Positions 8,962 through 18,010 are shown, counted from the stretch's first letter. The stretch: 64,000 nucleotides of DNA from Arthrobacter sp. B1I2 (GCF_030816485.1 NZ_JAUSYC010000001.1:1922001-1986000); one strand, 5' to 3'. A program made the numbers and translations. The notes: generated by a model not told the origin, from the letters alone.

Positions 8962-9570
8962 GTGACCTTCCTTGAACCCCTTACCCTGACCGGCCGCTGC
9001 GTAATCCTGGAACCGCTCGCGGAGGAGCACCATGACGGCCTTGTGGATGCGGCCAGTGACGGCGAGCTCTGGAAGCTTTGGTACACCTCTGTCCCGGCTC
9101 CGGACGCCATGGCGGGGGAGATCCGGCGGCGGCTGTCCCTGCAGGAGCAGGGATCCATGCTCCCGTTCACCACCCGGCTGATCGACGCCGCCACCGGCGG
9201 GCCCGGGCGCATCATCGGCATGACCACCTACATGAACATCGATGCCGCCACGCCGCGCGTGGAGATCGGCTCCACCTGGAACGCGGCATCCGTGCAGGGG
9301 ACCGGCACCAATCCGGACTCCAAGCTCCTGCTGCTCCGGCACGCCTTCGAGGTAATCGGCTGCCCGGCCGTGGAGTTCCGCACCCACTGGCTGAACCACC
9401 AGTCGCGGGAGGCCATCGCACGGCTCGGCGCCAAGCAGGACGGCGTGCTTCGCAGCCATTCAAGGACCAGCGACGGGAACCTGCGGGACACCGTGGTGTT
9501 CTCCATCCTGGACCACGAATGGCCCGCGGTCCGCGCCGGGCTCGAATACCGGCTGGACCGGCGCGGATAG
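8962..9570 (+). CDS. GNAT-family N-acetyltransferase (RimJ/RimL-like)
   Basis: About 202 residues with the layout of RimJ/RimL-type acetyltransferases: an N-terminal LTGRCVILEPLAEEHHDGL strand-helix, a central MTTYMNIDAATPRVEIGSTW strand where acetyl-CoA binds, and EFRTHWLNHQSREAIARLGA near the C-terminus. It likely transfers acetyl from acetyl-CoA to an amine; the acceptor is unknown. The start is a GTG preceded by GGGGGA. It converges on the esterase gene with 10 bases between stops. Confidence 0.82.
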   Translation: MTFLEPLTLTGRCVILEPLAEEHHDGLVDAASDGELWKLWYTSVPAPDAMAGEIRRRLSLQEQGSMLPFTTRLIDAATGGPGRIIGMTTYMNIDAATPRVEIGSTWNAASVQGTGTNPDSKLLLLRHAFEVIGCPAVEFRTHWLNHQSREAIARLGAKQDGVLRSHSRTSDGNLRDTVVFSILDHEWPAVRAGLEYRLDRRG

Positions 9571-9580
9571 GGCAGAGTGG

Positions 9581-10489
9581 CTAAGACCGCACGAGTTGGC
9601 CGAGCTTCACCGATGCGAGCAAGGCGGAGGCATATGCGCGGTGCCCGTCTTCGTTGGGGTGGAAGCTTCGAGGATCAAGCTGCACCGTGCCAGTCGCATT
9701 GACATAAGCGGCGAAGAAGATCCAAGGATCTCCAGAATTGACCTCGTGCCCGGCGAACCTATTTGTCACGTCGACGTACACGGCGTTGGTGCCATATTTG
9801 TTATTTGCGAAGCTCACGGCATCCTCAATCGCTCCGTTGATGGCGATAGTTCCGAAATTAATTAGCTTCTGACTCGCCAGGGGGATGGGGAGGGTAACGG
9901 CCGGGTCGGTTGTATCGAAGAGCAATGGGTAACCCAATACGACAATCTTCGCATCCGGTGCGGCTGCTTGGATCGCCTTATATGTTCCAGCTAGCGCCAA
10001 AGTGAGCGCGTGAAGGCTCGCCTCTGAGGTCGCCGCGCGGACGGCGTTTTCACAATCCGTTGGGCTCAGTGTTGCGCAGATCCCGATTATTTGTGCAAAC
10101 CCCAGATCGTTTGCGCCTGCGGTAATGCTCACCAGCTCGGCATCCGAAAGCGCGGCCAGCGTCTTAGGGTCGCTGAGTTGCGCGGCCACACTCGTTGGCC
10201 CACCTGCGAGCTCCGCACCGCTACAAGCCGCGTTCACGAGCAGGTCCACCCGACCAGTCTTTCCCACCATGTCCACGTACCCGCCGGAAGTCTGGATGCA
10301 AGTCTCGGTAGCGTCATAGGGGCCGGCACCAATGCCCGCCGTATATGAGTCGCCCAAGGCGACGTAGTCAACGTCGCGCGCCTGCGGTGCTGCTTCTGCT
10401 GGTATCGCGGCCGCGCCCAGCGCTATTGCCAGGCTGGCGAGGCCGGCCGCGAAAGCCGGGATTCGGCGTCGTAATGCAGCAATTCCCAT
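9581..10489 (-). CDS. Secreted SGNH/GDSL hydrolase
   Basis: A 302-residue protein with a signal peptide (arginines at 7-9, hydrophobic core 12-29, likely cleavage after AEA near 33). GDSY puts the nucleophile serine at 48, GAND the oxyanion asparagine near 127, and SFHPNEDGH the catalytic histidine near 277. Four cysteines could form disulphides, as in the Streptomyces-type extracellular esterases. Predicted role is extracellular lipid or ester hydrolysis. AGGGGACACCA precedes the ATG. Base use is visibly more A+T-rich than the neighbours, with codons such as TTA, ATT and AAT, which suggests recent acquisition. Confidence 0.88.
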   Translation of the reverse strand: MGIAALRRRIPAFAAGLASLAIALGAAAIPAEAAPQARDVDYVALGDSYTAGIGAGPYDATETCIQTSGGYVDMVGKTGRVDLLVNAACSGAELAGGPTSVAAQLSDPKTLAALSDAELVSITAGANDLGFAQIIGICATLSPTDCENAVRAATSEASLHALTLALAGTYKAIQAAAPDAKIVVLGYPLLFDTTDPAVTLPIPLASQKLINFGTIAINGAIEDAVSFANNKYGTNAVYVDVTNRFAGHEVNSGDPWIFFAAYVNATGTVQLDPRSFHPNEDGHRAYASALLASVKLGQLVRS

Positions 10490-10658
10490 TGGTGTCCCCT
10501 TTGAACATCAGTCACACGAAGTAGCTAGTGTCGCAAGAGTATTGCCCAGCAGGTTGAGGCTATGAGGCCTTTGTACCCTTCCCGGCCGTATGCTTTTGTG
10601 ACGTGCAGCATTCAGGAGCGTGTGGTTAGCTGTGCGGATGAACAATCGGGGCAGATCC

Positions 10659-11366
10659 ATGGACTGGGATGGCGCTGTCAACGCGTGGCACGTTTCCGGC
10701 GGCATCTACCGGATGGGACGTCGTGAGTGGCTGACCGAGGCAGGGTGGAAGCAGGCGTTCGACGACGGCGTCCGCACCGTCATTGATCTCCGTAACGCTG
10801 CGGAGGGCCAGCGCCGGGACACCGACCCCGTAGTGCCGGCCGCGGCCCGGGCCGGCATCGACGTGGTGCAGGCACCCACAGAGGAGCCGGATGATCCACG
10901 CTTCACTGAAGTTACAGGCCCCTACCTGAACGATCCTGCCCACTACGGCGAGAACGCCCGGCTCTTCCCCGAAAAGCTGGTGGGCGTCTTCCGGAGCATC
11001 GCCGTGGCCGCTCCGCGGGGAGGCGTCCTGCTGCACTGTGCCGCCGGCCGCGACCGCAGCGGACTGGTGGCCGCCATGGTGCAGGACCTGGCGGGCGACT
11101 CCGACCAGGCCATCGCGGAGGGGTACCGGCGGGCAGCCCGCGGCATCAACGAGCGCTACCGCACGCACGGGCCGCCGCACAGCCGGGAACAGTACCTCGA
11201 CGAAGCGGAACTCGCGCCCCTGTTGGAACAGCGCGGGCTCGCTGTGGTGGAGTTTGTCCGGGAACTGGACACCCAGAATTACCTGCTGGCGAATGGACTC
11301 AGTCCTTCGGAACTTGACGCTGTCATGGTGCTGTCCGGAGCTGCCTACGCAAAGGAATCACGATGA
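10659..11366 (+). CDS. Tyrosine-protein phosphatase (PtpB/Y_phosphatase3 type)
   Basis: About 235 residues. The P-loop HCAAGRDRSG carries the nucleophile cysteine (C127) and arginine (R133) of the CX5R(S/T) signature. The N-terminal VSGGIYRMGRREWLT and VRTVIDLRNAAEG segments match PtpB-like bacterial phosphatases, which act on phosphotyrosine and sometimes phosphoinositides. In-frame starts also occur at 10620 and 10638; I prefer the ATG at 10659 because it begins the conserved region and has GGGG upstream. Its stop overlaps the protease start as ATGA, so the two are probably co-translated. Confidence 0.83.
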   Translation: MDWDGAVNAWHVSGGIYRMGRREWLTEAGWKQAFDDGVRTVIDLRNAAEGQRRDTDPVVPAAARAGIDVVQAPTEEPDDPRFTEVTGPYLNDPAHYGENARLFPEKLVGVFRSIAVAAPRGGVLLHCAAGRDRSGLVAAMVQDLAGDSDQAIAEGYRRAARGINERYRTHGPPHSREQYLDEAELAPLLEQRGLAVVEFVRELDTQNYLLANGLSPSELDAVMVLSGAAYAKESR

Positions 11367-13957
11367 GAACAGCCACAGAAGTCCGGCGAGGAAAGCGCAG
11401 CCTCGCTTTGGGGGTGGCCGGAGGAATATTGGCTGCCTCGGCCTTCGGCGCCGCTCCCGGCTGGGCCTTCACCGAACCCGGTAGCGGCTCCCCAACCCAG
11501 CCTCCCGCCACTGCTTCTCCAAGTACCACCGGCACCGCCACTGCGGACAGTGCCGCAGGCCCGTCCGGGAACGCCAGTCTTGCGCAGGCCGACCTCGACA
11601 AAGCCGTGCTGCGGGATCTGGGGCTCACCCCGGAACAGTTCGCCGCGGCGGGGGAGCTGGGCACCCGGGCAGCGGCTGCGGCGGAACAGCTGCGCGACAT
11701 CCCGGGCTATGGCGGGATCAGGCTCCAGGACAACAAGATCGTGGTGACCGGCAGTGGACCCGAACTGGAGTCAGCCGTTGGGAACTTGGCCGCAACCGTC
11801 CCTGGTATCTCGCTTGAAGAGCCGGCCGTTCCCACTCCGAATCCCACGTCGGGGGCAACGGAACCTGCAGGGACGCCAGCCAGCCCGCCGCCGCCGTCCG
11901 CTCCCGAACAGAGACCCTCCGCAGAGCCTGCCGCTCCGGCGCCCGGTTCGCAGGTGGCGGCCAGCACGGAGCAGCTCTTCCAGGCCTACGTGCGTGAGGT
12001 GGGTACGGCCGGGCTGCAGGCGGTGGTCACCTCCGGCGGCAAGTTCGTGATCCGGACAGGCGGCATCGCATCGGCACAGTCAACGCAGGGCGGCGCTGCG
12101 GGGATGGTCTCCAGTCCGGACGGCACGGCGGAAACCGCGGCGCCCGGTAAGATCTCGCCGTCGGAATTCGTCTCACGGTATGCCAACGTGGTGCTCGACG
12201 GCGGCGCTCCCCTCAAGCCGGAGGCGGACGTTCCGGGCGGTGTCGGGTACCAAACGGACCAGCAGGCCATCTGCTCCACGGGATTCTCGGCATTCGATCC
12301 CGCAGGCTTGCCCACGGTCCTCACAGCGGGTCACTGTGCCGACGACGGTGCAGCAAAGAGTGCCGATCTGTTGTTCCAGGGCGTGCCCAACGGGCGGCTC
12401 GGTGCCTTCAAGTTCAGCCAGTACGGCGGGCCAGGTAATTCAAGGGTCCTGGATCCCAACAGTCCAAATCCGGGCAACGTCGGAACCGACATTTCCGTCA
12501 TTGGCGACCTCCGGCAGGACCTGGACCCACTCCCCGCCGCAAGCACTTACGGGGACCGCTCCCAGCCCGGGCCCGACGTCAAGATCATCGGCACGGCCGC
12601 CCCGGTAATCGGCATGCCGGTCTGCCGTTCGGGCTGGAGGACCAACTGGTCATGCGGACATATCGCAGCGGTGGGAATCTTCCTGGTGGGCGGTCCCACG
12701 TACCCGACCGACCTTAACGACATCCGCGCATTCAATGGCTTCCTGTCCTACGACGTGCAGTCCAGCGGTGGTGACTCCGGCGGGCCCTGGATCAGCGGAA
12801 ACTACGCCGTTGGCACGCACAGTGCCGGTGATGATCCACAGCCCGACCTGCCACCGCCGCCCAACTTCGCGGTCGCAGCCACCCTGGAAGACTCCCTCCA
12901 GGTGCTGCCGGGCTACCAGCTGGAACTCTTCCTCAACAAGCCCGGGCTCATGGCCACTGCGGACACCACGGTCAAGGCCGGTACCAGCATCACGGGCCAG
13001 GTCCTGGCTGCCCCCGCCTCCGCCGTAGCAGCGGGATCGCAGGTCCGCATCGCCTTTGCAGGCCAGACGCCGTTCGATGTTCCCCTGGACGCCGCGGGCA
13101 ACTGGTCGTTCACTGCGCCGGAAGCGCCCGGCCCGTTCACCTTCACGGCCGAAACCGTGAACGGATTCAGCCGATCCGGTCCGGTCACACTGGGCGTGGT
13201 CATTGCGCCGTCGTTCCTTCCGGCGCCGGTCATCACCACGCCGGCAAACCAGCCGCTGCCGGACCTGGATACCGTCGAAGGCACGGGAACGCCCCGTGCC
13301 ACCGTTACGCTCTCCGGTGACGTCGCAGGCCCGGCCCTGGTGGGGGATGACGGGCGTTGGGCGGTTTCACTGCCGGACCCGGTCCAGTACGGCAAGGTGA
13401 ACGTCACGGCAGTGCAGTCCTATCCCGGCCTTCCGGACAGTCCGGCCACCACGGCGACCTTCGCAGTCATGCCGCCGCCACCGGCCGTGACCAGCCTTTC
13501 CGAAGGGCAGCATCTTAAGCAGGACGCCCTGCCGGCAGCGATAGCGGGAACCGGGCTGAACGGCGCTGATGTGACGGTGTCCCTCGACGGAAAACCGCTC
13601 TCCGCCGCGTCGGTTGGCACCACACAGGGATCCCGTTCCGTTGGCGTCGTCCTGGCGCCCTTGGTCCTGGTGGACGGTGGAACCTGGCAGGTTCCGTTTC
13701 CCGCCGGGCTGGCAACGGGCACCCACGTCCTGTCGGTGACGCAGGCGGTGGACGGCGTGGCTTCCACCCCGGCCCAGCTCACGGTCACCATCGACGCCCC
13801 GCCCGTGCTTCCCGCCGGGAACATTACGGACGGCACCCTTGCAGCCACGGGGGCCGGGGGACTGGTTTCCGCAGCGATCGGCGCGGCTGCAGCGCTCGCC
13901 GTCGGGGTCCTCCTGATGGTGCTGGTCCGCCGCCGGAACCGGCGGTCTGTCAGGTAA
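11363..13957 (+). CDS. Secreted, probably wall-anchored trypsin-fold serine protease with Ig-like repeats
   Basis: An 864-residue modular protein. A signal peptide (about 1-35) is followed by a propeptide-like region (about 75-155, resembling streptogrisin pro-regions) with Pro/Ser-rich linkers. The chymotrypsin-fold domain carries H324 (TAGHCAD), D376 (GTDISVIG) and S472 (GGDSGGPW). Three Ig-like adhesion or spacer domains span about 525-810. The C-terminus has LAATG at 826-830, a hydrophobic helix and an RRRNRRSVR tail, the layout of a sortase signal of the LAXTG (class E) kind. AAAGGA precedes the ATG, which overlaps the phosphatase stop. Target protein unknown. Confidence 0.85.
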   Translation: MRTATEVRRGKRSLALGVAGGILAASAFGAAPGWAFTEPGSGSPTQPPATASPSTTGTATADSAAGPSGNASLAQADLDKAVLRDLGLTPEQFAAAGELGTRAAAAAEQLRDIPGYGGIRLQDNKIVVTGSGPELESAVGNLAATVPGISLEEPAVPTPNPTSGATEPAGTPASPPPPSAPEQRPSAEPAAPAPGSQVAASTEQLFQAYVREVGTAGLQAVVTSGGKFVIRTGGIASAQSTQGGAAGMVSSPDGTAETAAPGKISPSEFVSRYANVVLDGGAPLKPEADVPGGVGYQTDQQAICSTGFSAFDPAGLPTVLTAGHCADDGAAKSADLLFQGVPNGRLGAFKFSQYGGPGNSRVLDPNSPNPGNVGTDISVIGDLRQDLDPLPAASTYGDRSQPGPDVKIIGTAAPVIGMPVCRSGWRTNWSCGHIAAVGIFLVGGPTYPTDLNDIRAFNGFLSYDVQSSGGDSGGPWISGNYAVGTHSAGDDPQPDLPPPPNFAVAATLEDSLQVLPGYQLELFLNKPGLMATADTTVKAGTSITGQVLAAPASAVAAGSQVRIAFAGQTPFDVPLDAAGNWSFTAPEAPGPFTFTAETVNGFSRSGPVTLGVVIAPSFLPAPVITTPANQPLPDLDTVEGTGTPRATVTLSGDVAGPALVGDDGRWAVSLPDPVQYGKVNVTAVQSYPGLPDSPATTATFAVMPPPPAVTSLSEGQHLKQDALPAAIAGTGLNGADVTVSLDGKPLSAASVGTTQGSRSVGVVLAPLVLVDGGTWQVPFPAGLATGTHVLSVTQAVDGVASTPAQLTVTIDAPPVLPAGNITDGTLAATGAGGLVSAAIGAAAALAVGVLLMVLVRRRNRRSVR

Positions 13958-13964
13958 CTGCGGA

Positions 13965-13995
13965 GGGCGGGGACGCCGTCAGGCAAGCCCCGCCC
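13965..13995. terminator. Short GC hairpin between convergent protease and DUF4397 genes
   Basis: GGGCGGGG at 13965-13972 pairs with CCCCGCCC at 13988-13995 across a 15-base loop. It has no T-run, so only weak support as a terminator. Confidence 0.45.
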
Positions 13996-14031
13996 CTCGC
14001 GGCGCTATTCGTGGTCCGTGCGCGGTGCCCG

Positions 14032-14739
14032 TCAGTGGGAGTCGTCGCACCTGTCCTTGCCGTCAACCACCTGGACGGCCACGTCCAGGGTGCCGTCGGC
14101 CAGGCTTCCCCAGGCATAAACGATGGTGTTCTTGCCGGCTTCCACGGTGATGTCCGCGGGTCCGATCACGGGGTCGGTGGTCCCTGCAGCGGCTACGGAC
14201 GCTGAAATGGTTCCGGCCTTCAGCTTCAGGGTGGCCTCGTCCGGGTTGCTGAGGTCCTCAATCACTGCCGATCCGCCGGCCAGGACGTCGACGGCGGGGG
14301 CTGCGGCAATGTGCCGGACTGTCAGCTTGCCCTTCTTGTCGTTGCGGGGCGCCTTGGTGTCGTTGGTGAAGAGCGATGCGGTGGGGGCGCCGTCGGCGTC
14401 AAGATGCGCCACGGCGGTGTAGTTGCCGCCTTCGTCGAGTTCAACGTGCACCGGCCCGATCACCGGGTTCTTGGCGCTGGTGGCGTCCGCGGCCGTGACG
14501 GCGATCTGGTAGTCGCCGGCGGCCAGTTCCAGCGGCCCGGCCAGAGTACCCGGTTTGAAGTCGTCCAGCGTAAGGTCGCCGTTCACCCATACATCCACGG
14601 TGAGGCCGGGCACGCCATGCAGGACGGACAGCAGTGCCGGGTCGTCGTCATGATGCCGGCCGTCCGCTTGGGCGGGGGCGGCGAACGCCAGTGACGCGGC
14701 GAGTGAAAGTGCTCCGGCGGCGAAGGTCATTTTGCGCAT
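14032..14739 (-). CDS. Secreted DUF4397-domain protein
   Basis: A 235-residue protein. A signal peptide (AAGALSLAASLAFAAPAQA) ends near residue 25. Two related beta-rich units follow: SVLHGVPGLTVDVWVNG at about 38-54 and LTVRHIAAAPAVDVLAGG at about 138-155, each the opening strand pair of a DUF4397 module. The family is exported and of unknown biochemical role. CAAGGAG lies seven bases before the start. It converges on the wall-anchored protease; both act outside the cell, but no direct link is shown. Confidence 0.85.
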   Translation of the reverse strand: MRKMTFAAGALSLAASLAFAAPAQADGRHHDDDPALLSVLHGVPGLTVDVWVNGDLTLDDFKPGTLAGPLELAAGDYQIAVTAADATSAKNPVIGPVHVELDEGGNYTAVAHLDADGAPTASLFTNDTKAPRNDKKGKLTVRHIAAAPAVDVLAGGSAVIEDLSNPDEATLKLKAGTISASVAAAGTTDPVIGPADITVEAGKNTIVYAWGSLADGTLDVAVQVVDGKDRCDDSH

Positions 14740-14840
14740 TTCATACTCCTTGGAGGATGCCCGGGAACCGGGCTGTTTATGCTTACGCGCTTACTACCGC
14801 TGCGACCCCGCGTTTGGATGCACCGCCAGGATCTTTGGTG

Positions 14841-15284
14841 TCAGTTTTTTCGTTTCATCAGCAGGTTGGTGATCCGGAGCGTGCACAGCCGCTGCCCTGC
14901 CGCGTTGGTGATCAGCACCTCGTGCGTGGTGAGGGTTCCGCCCAGGTGGATGGGTGTGGCCGTGATGGTGATCTGGCCTTCCCGCGCGGAGCGGTGGTGG
15001 GTGGCGGAAACGTCCACCCCCACGGCCGTCTTGCCCATGGTGCTGGCGTGGATGACGGCGGCCCAGGAGCCTACGGCCTCGCCCACGGCAAGGGAGGCGC
15101 CGCCGTGCAGCAGCCCGAACGATTGCCTGTTTCCCTCCACCGGCATGGTGGCCACCACACGCTCCACGGACTCCTCCACGATTTTCACGCCCATCTTCTC
15201 GTCCAGCTCGCCGAGGGTGATCTTCCACAGTTCGTGCGCGGAAGGCTGGGTATCGGCAGCATCCTGGGGTGATGGGGCGCTCAT
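14841..15284 (-). CDS. Hotdog-fold acyl-CoA thioesterase (PaaI/YdiI-like)
   Basis: A 147-residue hotdog protein. The motif GNRQSFGLLHGGASLAVGEA holds the conserved HGG (H60) and the catalytic-type glutamate (E69) of YdiI/MenI-like thioesterases. THHRSAREG supplies the following conserved strand. It hydrolyses an aromatic or beta-keto acyl-CoA in known relatives. It is divergent from paaZ with a TetR-type operator between them, so it is probably part of the phenylacetate regulon, perhaps rescuing CoA from dead-end thioesters. It is a different subfamily from the PaaI at 21353. AAGGAGAATCA precedes the start. Confidence 0.82.
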   Translation of the reverse strand: MSAPSPQDAADTQPSAHELWKITLGELDEKMGVKIVEESVERVVATMPVEGNRQSFGLLHGGASLAVGEAVGSWAAVIHASTMGKTAVGVDVSATHHRSAREGQITITATPIHLGGTLTTHEVLITNAAGQRLCTLRITNLLMKRKN

Positions 15285-15357
15285 TGATTCTCCTTAGTGG
15301 CCAATTGGGTCCTGGCCTTCTAGTCTGCAGCACGGCACTTCATGTATGGTGAATATA

Positions 15358-15379
15358 TTACCGAACGGACGGTCAGTAA
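15358..15379 (+). promoter_or_regulatory. TetR-type (PaaR-like) operator in the thioesterase/paaZ divergent region
   Basis: A 22-bp palindrome beginning TTACCGAACG and ending CGGTCAGTAA, symmetric at 16 of 22 positions. It ends 46 bases before the paaZ ATG and 73 bases from the thioesterase start, overlapping an AT-rich stretch (gaatatatta) that may be the -10 region, so one site could repress both genes. Confidence 0.8.
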
Positions 15380-15425
15380 TGACTTGTCCTGTTTGCCTGC
15401 CCCCTTGTTGGAAGGACCGTCAACG

Positions 15426-17537
15426 ATGACCACCACAGCCACAGCTCCCCAGGCCACGGTCGACACCGTGGAGACAGTGCCCAGCTTCGTCAGGGACGCC
15501 TGGTGGACGCCCGACGCCGGCGCGTCGGCTTCCGCCGTTCCCGTCCGGGACGCCAGCACGGGGGAGCTCCTGGCCAAGGTGAGCACGGAGGGACTGGACC
15601 TCGCCGCCGTCGTGGAGTACGGACGCAGCACCGGCCAGGCTGAACTGGGCAAGCTGACCTTCCACCAGCGGGCCCTCAAGCTCAAGGAACTGGCGCAGTA
15701 CCTGAACGCCCGCCGCGACCACTTCTACGCCTTCTCCGCACAGACCGGCGCCACCAGGATTGACTCCATGGTGGACATCGACGGCGGCATCGGCGTCCTC
15801 TTCACGTTCGGCTCCAAGGGCCGGCGCGAACTGCCCAATTCCCAGGTGGTGGTGGACGGGCCCATGGAGGTGCTGTCCAAGGACGCTTCCTTCGCGGGCG
15901 AGCACATCTACACCCGCATCCCGGGCGTGGCCGTGCAGATCAACGCCTTCAACTTCCCGGTCTGGGGCATGCTTGAGAAGTTCGCGCCCGCCTTCATCGC
16001 CGGCGTGCCCACCATCGTCAAACCCGCTACTCCCACCGGCTACGTCGCGGCGGCCGTCGTCAAAGCCATCGTCGAATCCAACATCCTGCCCAAGGGTTCA
16101 CTGCAGCTCATCTCCGGCTCGGTCCGCGGCCTGCTGGATGTTTTGGACTACCGGGACCTGGTGGCTTTCACCGGCTCCGCCTCCACCGCCAAATCCCTGA
16201 AGGCGCACCCGAACGTGCTGGAGGGCGGAGTCCGGTTCACGTCCGAAACCGACTCCCTGAACGCCGCCATCCTCGGCCCCGACGCGGTGGAAGGCACCCC
16301 TGAATTCGACGCCTTCGTCAAATCCGTGGTCACCGAAATGACCGTCAAGGCCGGCCAGAAGTGCACCGCCATCCGCCGCGCAATCGTGCCGCAGGAACTG
16401 GTGCCCGCCGTGTCCGCCGCAGTCGGCAAGCGCATTTCCGGGCGGGTGGTCCTGGGCGACCCCCGCGGTGAGGGCGTCACCATGGGTGCGCTGGCCTCCG
16501 TGGAACAGCTCGAGGACGTCCGCGCCGCCGTGCAGTCCATGCTCGACGCCGGCGGTGAGCTTGCGTACGGAACGCTTGATTCGCCGTCGGTCACCTCCGC
16601 CGACGGAACCACCGGGGTAGTGGATGGCGGCGCCTTCATGGCTCCCGTCGTCCTTAACTGGAACAACCCGGAGGCGGAGGCCATCCACTCACTGGAGGCG
16701 TTCGGGCCGGTATCGTCCGTGATCGGCTACAAGGACCTGGCCGACGCCGTCCGGCTCGCCGCCCGGGGCGGCGGCTCCCTGGTGGCATCGGTGTGCACCA
16801 ACGATCCCGAGGTGGCCCGCGAGCTGGTCACCGGGATCGCCGCGCACCACGGCCGCGTCCTGATGCTCAACCGCGAGGACGCCCGCAGCTCCACCGGCCA
16901 TGGTTCACCGGTTCCCCACCTGGTCCACGGCGGACCCGGCCGGGCCGGCGGCGGCGAGGAACTGGGCGGCATCCGGTCCGTGCTGCACCACATGCAGCGA
17001 ACCGCCATCCAGGGCTCACCGAACATGCTCACCGCCGTCACCGGCGTCTGGCATGCCGGTGCTGACCGTAACTTCACCCTGGAGACCGAGGGGACGCATC
17101 CGTTCCGGAAGCACCTGTCCGCCCTCCGGATCGGCGACGCCGTCCGGTCCGACCTGCGGCAGGTCACGCTCGAGGACATCACCGCGTTCGCCAACTCCAC
17201 CGGGGACACGTTCTATGCCCACACCAACCAGGAAGCGGCGGCGGCCAACCCGATTTTCCCGGGCATCGTGGCGCACGGCTACCTGTTGCTGGCCTGGGGA
17301 GCGGGGCTGTTCGTGGAGCCCGCCCCGGGCCCCGTCCTGGCCAACTACGGGCTGGAAAACTGCCGTTTCACCAAGCCGGTGGCCGCTGGCGATTCGATCC
17401 GGGTGACCCTCACCGCCAAGAAGATCACCCCGCGCGAAACCGACGAATACGGTGAAGTGGCCTGGGACGCCGTGCTCACCAACCAGGACGACGAGATCGT
17501 TGCCACCTACGACGTCCTCACCCTCGTCGAAAAGTAG
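15426..17537 (+). CDS. paaZ: Bifunctional oxepin-CoA hydrolase/3-oxo-5,6-dehydrosuberyl-CoA semialdehyde dehydrogenase
   Basis: A 703-residue two-domain protein. The N-terminal aldehyde dehydrogenase domain has INAFNFPVWG, the catalytic cysteine in GQKCTA (C313) and the glutamate in TSETDSLN (E274). The C-terminal MaoC-like hotdog domain (about 570-703) has GDTFYAH, giving D594 and H599 with the same spacing as the E. coli PaaZ hydrolase pair. It opens the oxepin-CoA ring and oxidises the aldehyde formed, the central step of aerobic phenylacetate breakdown. The ATG at 15426 follows an operator at 15358. Length and domain order are normal for the family. Confidence 0.93.
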   Translation: MTTTATAPQATVDTVETVPSFVRDAWWTPDAGASASAVPVRDASTGELLAKVSTEGLDLAAVVEYGRSTGQAELGKLTFHQRALKLKELAQYLNARRDHFYAFSAQTGATRIDSMVDIDGGIGVLFTFGSKGRRELPNSQVVVDGPMEVLSKDASFAGEHIYTRIPGVAVQINAFNFPVWGMLEKFAPAFIAGVPTIVKPATPTGYVAAAVVKAIVESNILPKGSLQLISGSVRGLLDVLDYRDLVAFTGSASTAKSLKAHPNVLEGGVRFTSETDSLNAAILGPDAVEGTPEFDAFVKSVVTEMTVKAGQKCTAIRRAIVPQELVPAVSAAVGKRISGRVVLGDPRGEGVTMGALASVEQLEDVRAAVQSMLDAGGELAYGTLDSPSVTSADGTTGVVDGGAFMAPVVLNWNNPEAEAIHSLEAFGPVSSVIGYKDLADAVRLAARGGGSLVASVCTNDPEVARELVTGIAAHHGRVLMLNREDARSSTGHGSPVPHLVHGGPGRAGGGEELGGIRSVLHHMQRTAIQGSPNMLTAVTGVWHAGADRNFTLETEGTHPFRKHLSALRIGDAVRSDLRQVTLEDITAFANSTGDTFYAHTNQEAAAANPIFPGIVAHGYLLLAWGAGLFVEPAPGPVLANYGLENCRFTKPVAAGDSIRVTLTAKKITPRETDEYGEVAWDAVLTNQDDEIVATYDVLTLVEK

Positions 17538-17548
17538 TCCCCTCCCGA

Positions 17549-17605
17549 TGCGCCATCACTTTTGGTCCCTAAGAGGGGGTTTTAACAACCAAAAGTGATG
17601 GCGCA
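17549..17605. repeat. Gene-end palindrome, CCATCACTTTTGG type, copy 1
   Basis: Perfect 18-bp arms at 17549-17566 and 17588-17605, with core CCATCACTTTTGGT. The match continues imperfectly inward (21 of 24 positions in all). It begins 12 bases after the paaZ stop. A second copy with the same core and the same CTAA...TTA inner ends lies at 39353-39410. No U-tract follows, unlike the separate terminator just downstream. Confidence 0.85.
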
Positions 17606-17628
17606 ACCGGGTGGGGGTGATGCGACTG

Positions 17629-17683
17629 AATACAAGCAGCAGGGGCGCCCCGGCCGGACCGGGGCGCCCCTGCTGCTTGTATT
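17629..17683. terminator. Very strong 25-bp hairpin between paaZ and a convergent gene
   Basis: Arms at 17629-17653 and 17659-17683 are perfectly complementary over 25 bases with a five-base loop (ccgga). The outer ends are AATACAAGCAGC and GCTGCTTGTATT, so A/T runs flank the stem on both sides, suited to termination in both directions. Confidence 0.88.
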
Positions 17684-17692
17684 GGTAAGGCG

Positions 17693-17998
17693 TCAGCTTT
17701 CGGCGCCGCCGTGCAGGCCGTCGTCGCTGCTGTCATCCTCGGGTCCCGGGCCGCGGCCGCCCTCGCTGCGGTCGGAGAGGTCCATGTTGCCGCGGGCCTC
17801 GTCCATGGTCGGCCCGCCGCGCGGGACGCTGTAGGTGTCCGGGCGGATGCCGTGCGACTGTTCCTCGATCAGGGCCTGCTCCTCGCTGAAGCGGATCACG
17901 TTGGCCTCGTCGCCGGCGTCGCCGGGAACGTCCTCGCGGATCTTTGAGGGGTCCGGGATGATGAATCCTGCGTCGGGCTCTTCCTTGGGGTGGCTCAT
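17693..17998 (-). CDS. Acidic hypothetical protein, 101 aa
   Basis: No family recognised. The protein is hydrophilic with many Asp, Glu, Gly and Pro residues; the C-terminal third (DRSEGGRGPGPEDDSSDDG) is surely disordered. A central stretch (ANVIRFSEEQALIEEQS) could form one helix. There is no signal peptide or membrane segment. It lies 12 bases downstream of the HtrA-like lipoprotein gene in the same direction and is probably co-transcribed with it. Confidence 0.62.
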   Translation of the reverse strand: MSHPKEEPDAGFIIPDPSKIREDVPGDAGDEANVIRFSEEQALIEEQSHGIRPDTYSVPRGGPTMDEARGNMDLSDRSEGGRGPGPEDDSSDDGLHGGAES

Positions 17999-18010
17999 GT
18001 TCTTTCCTTC

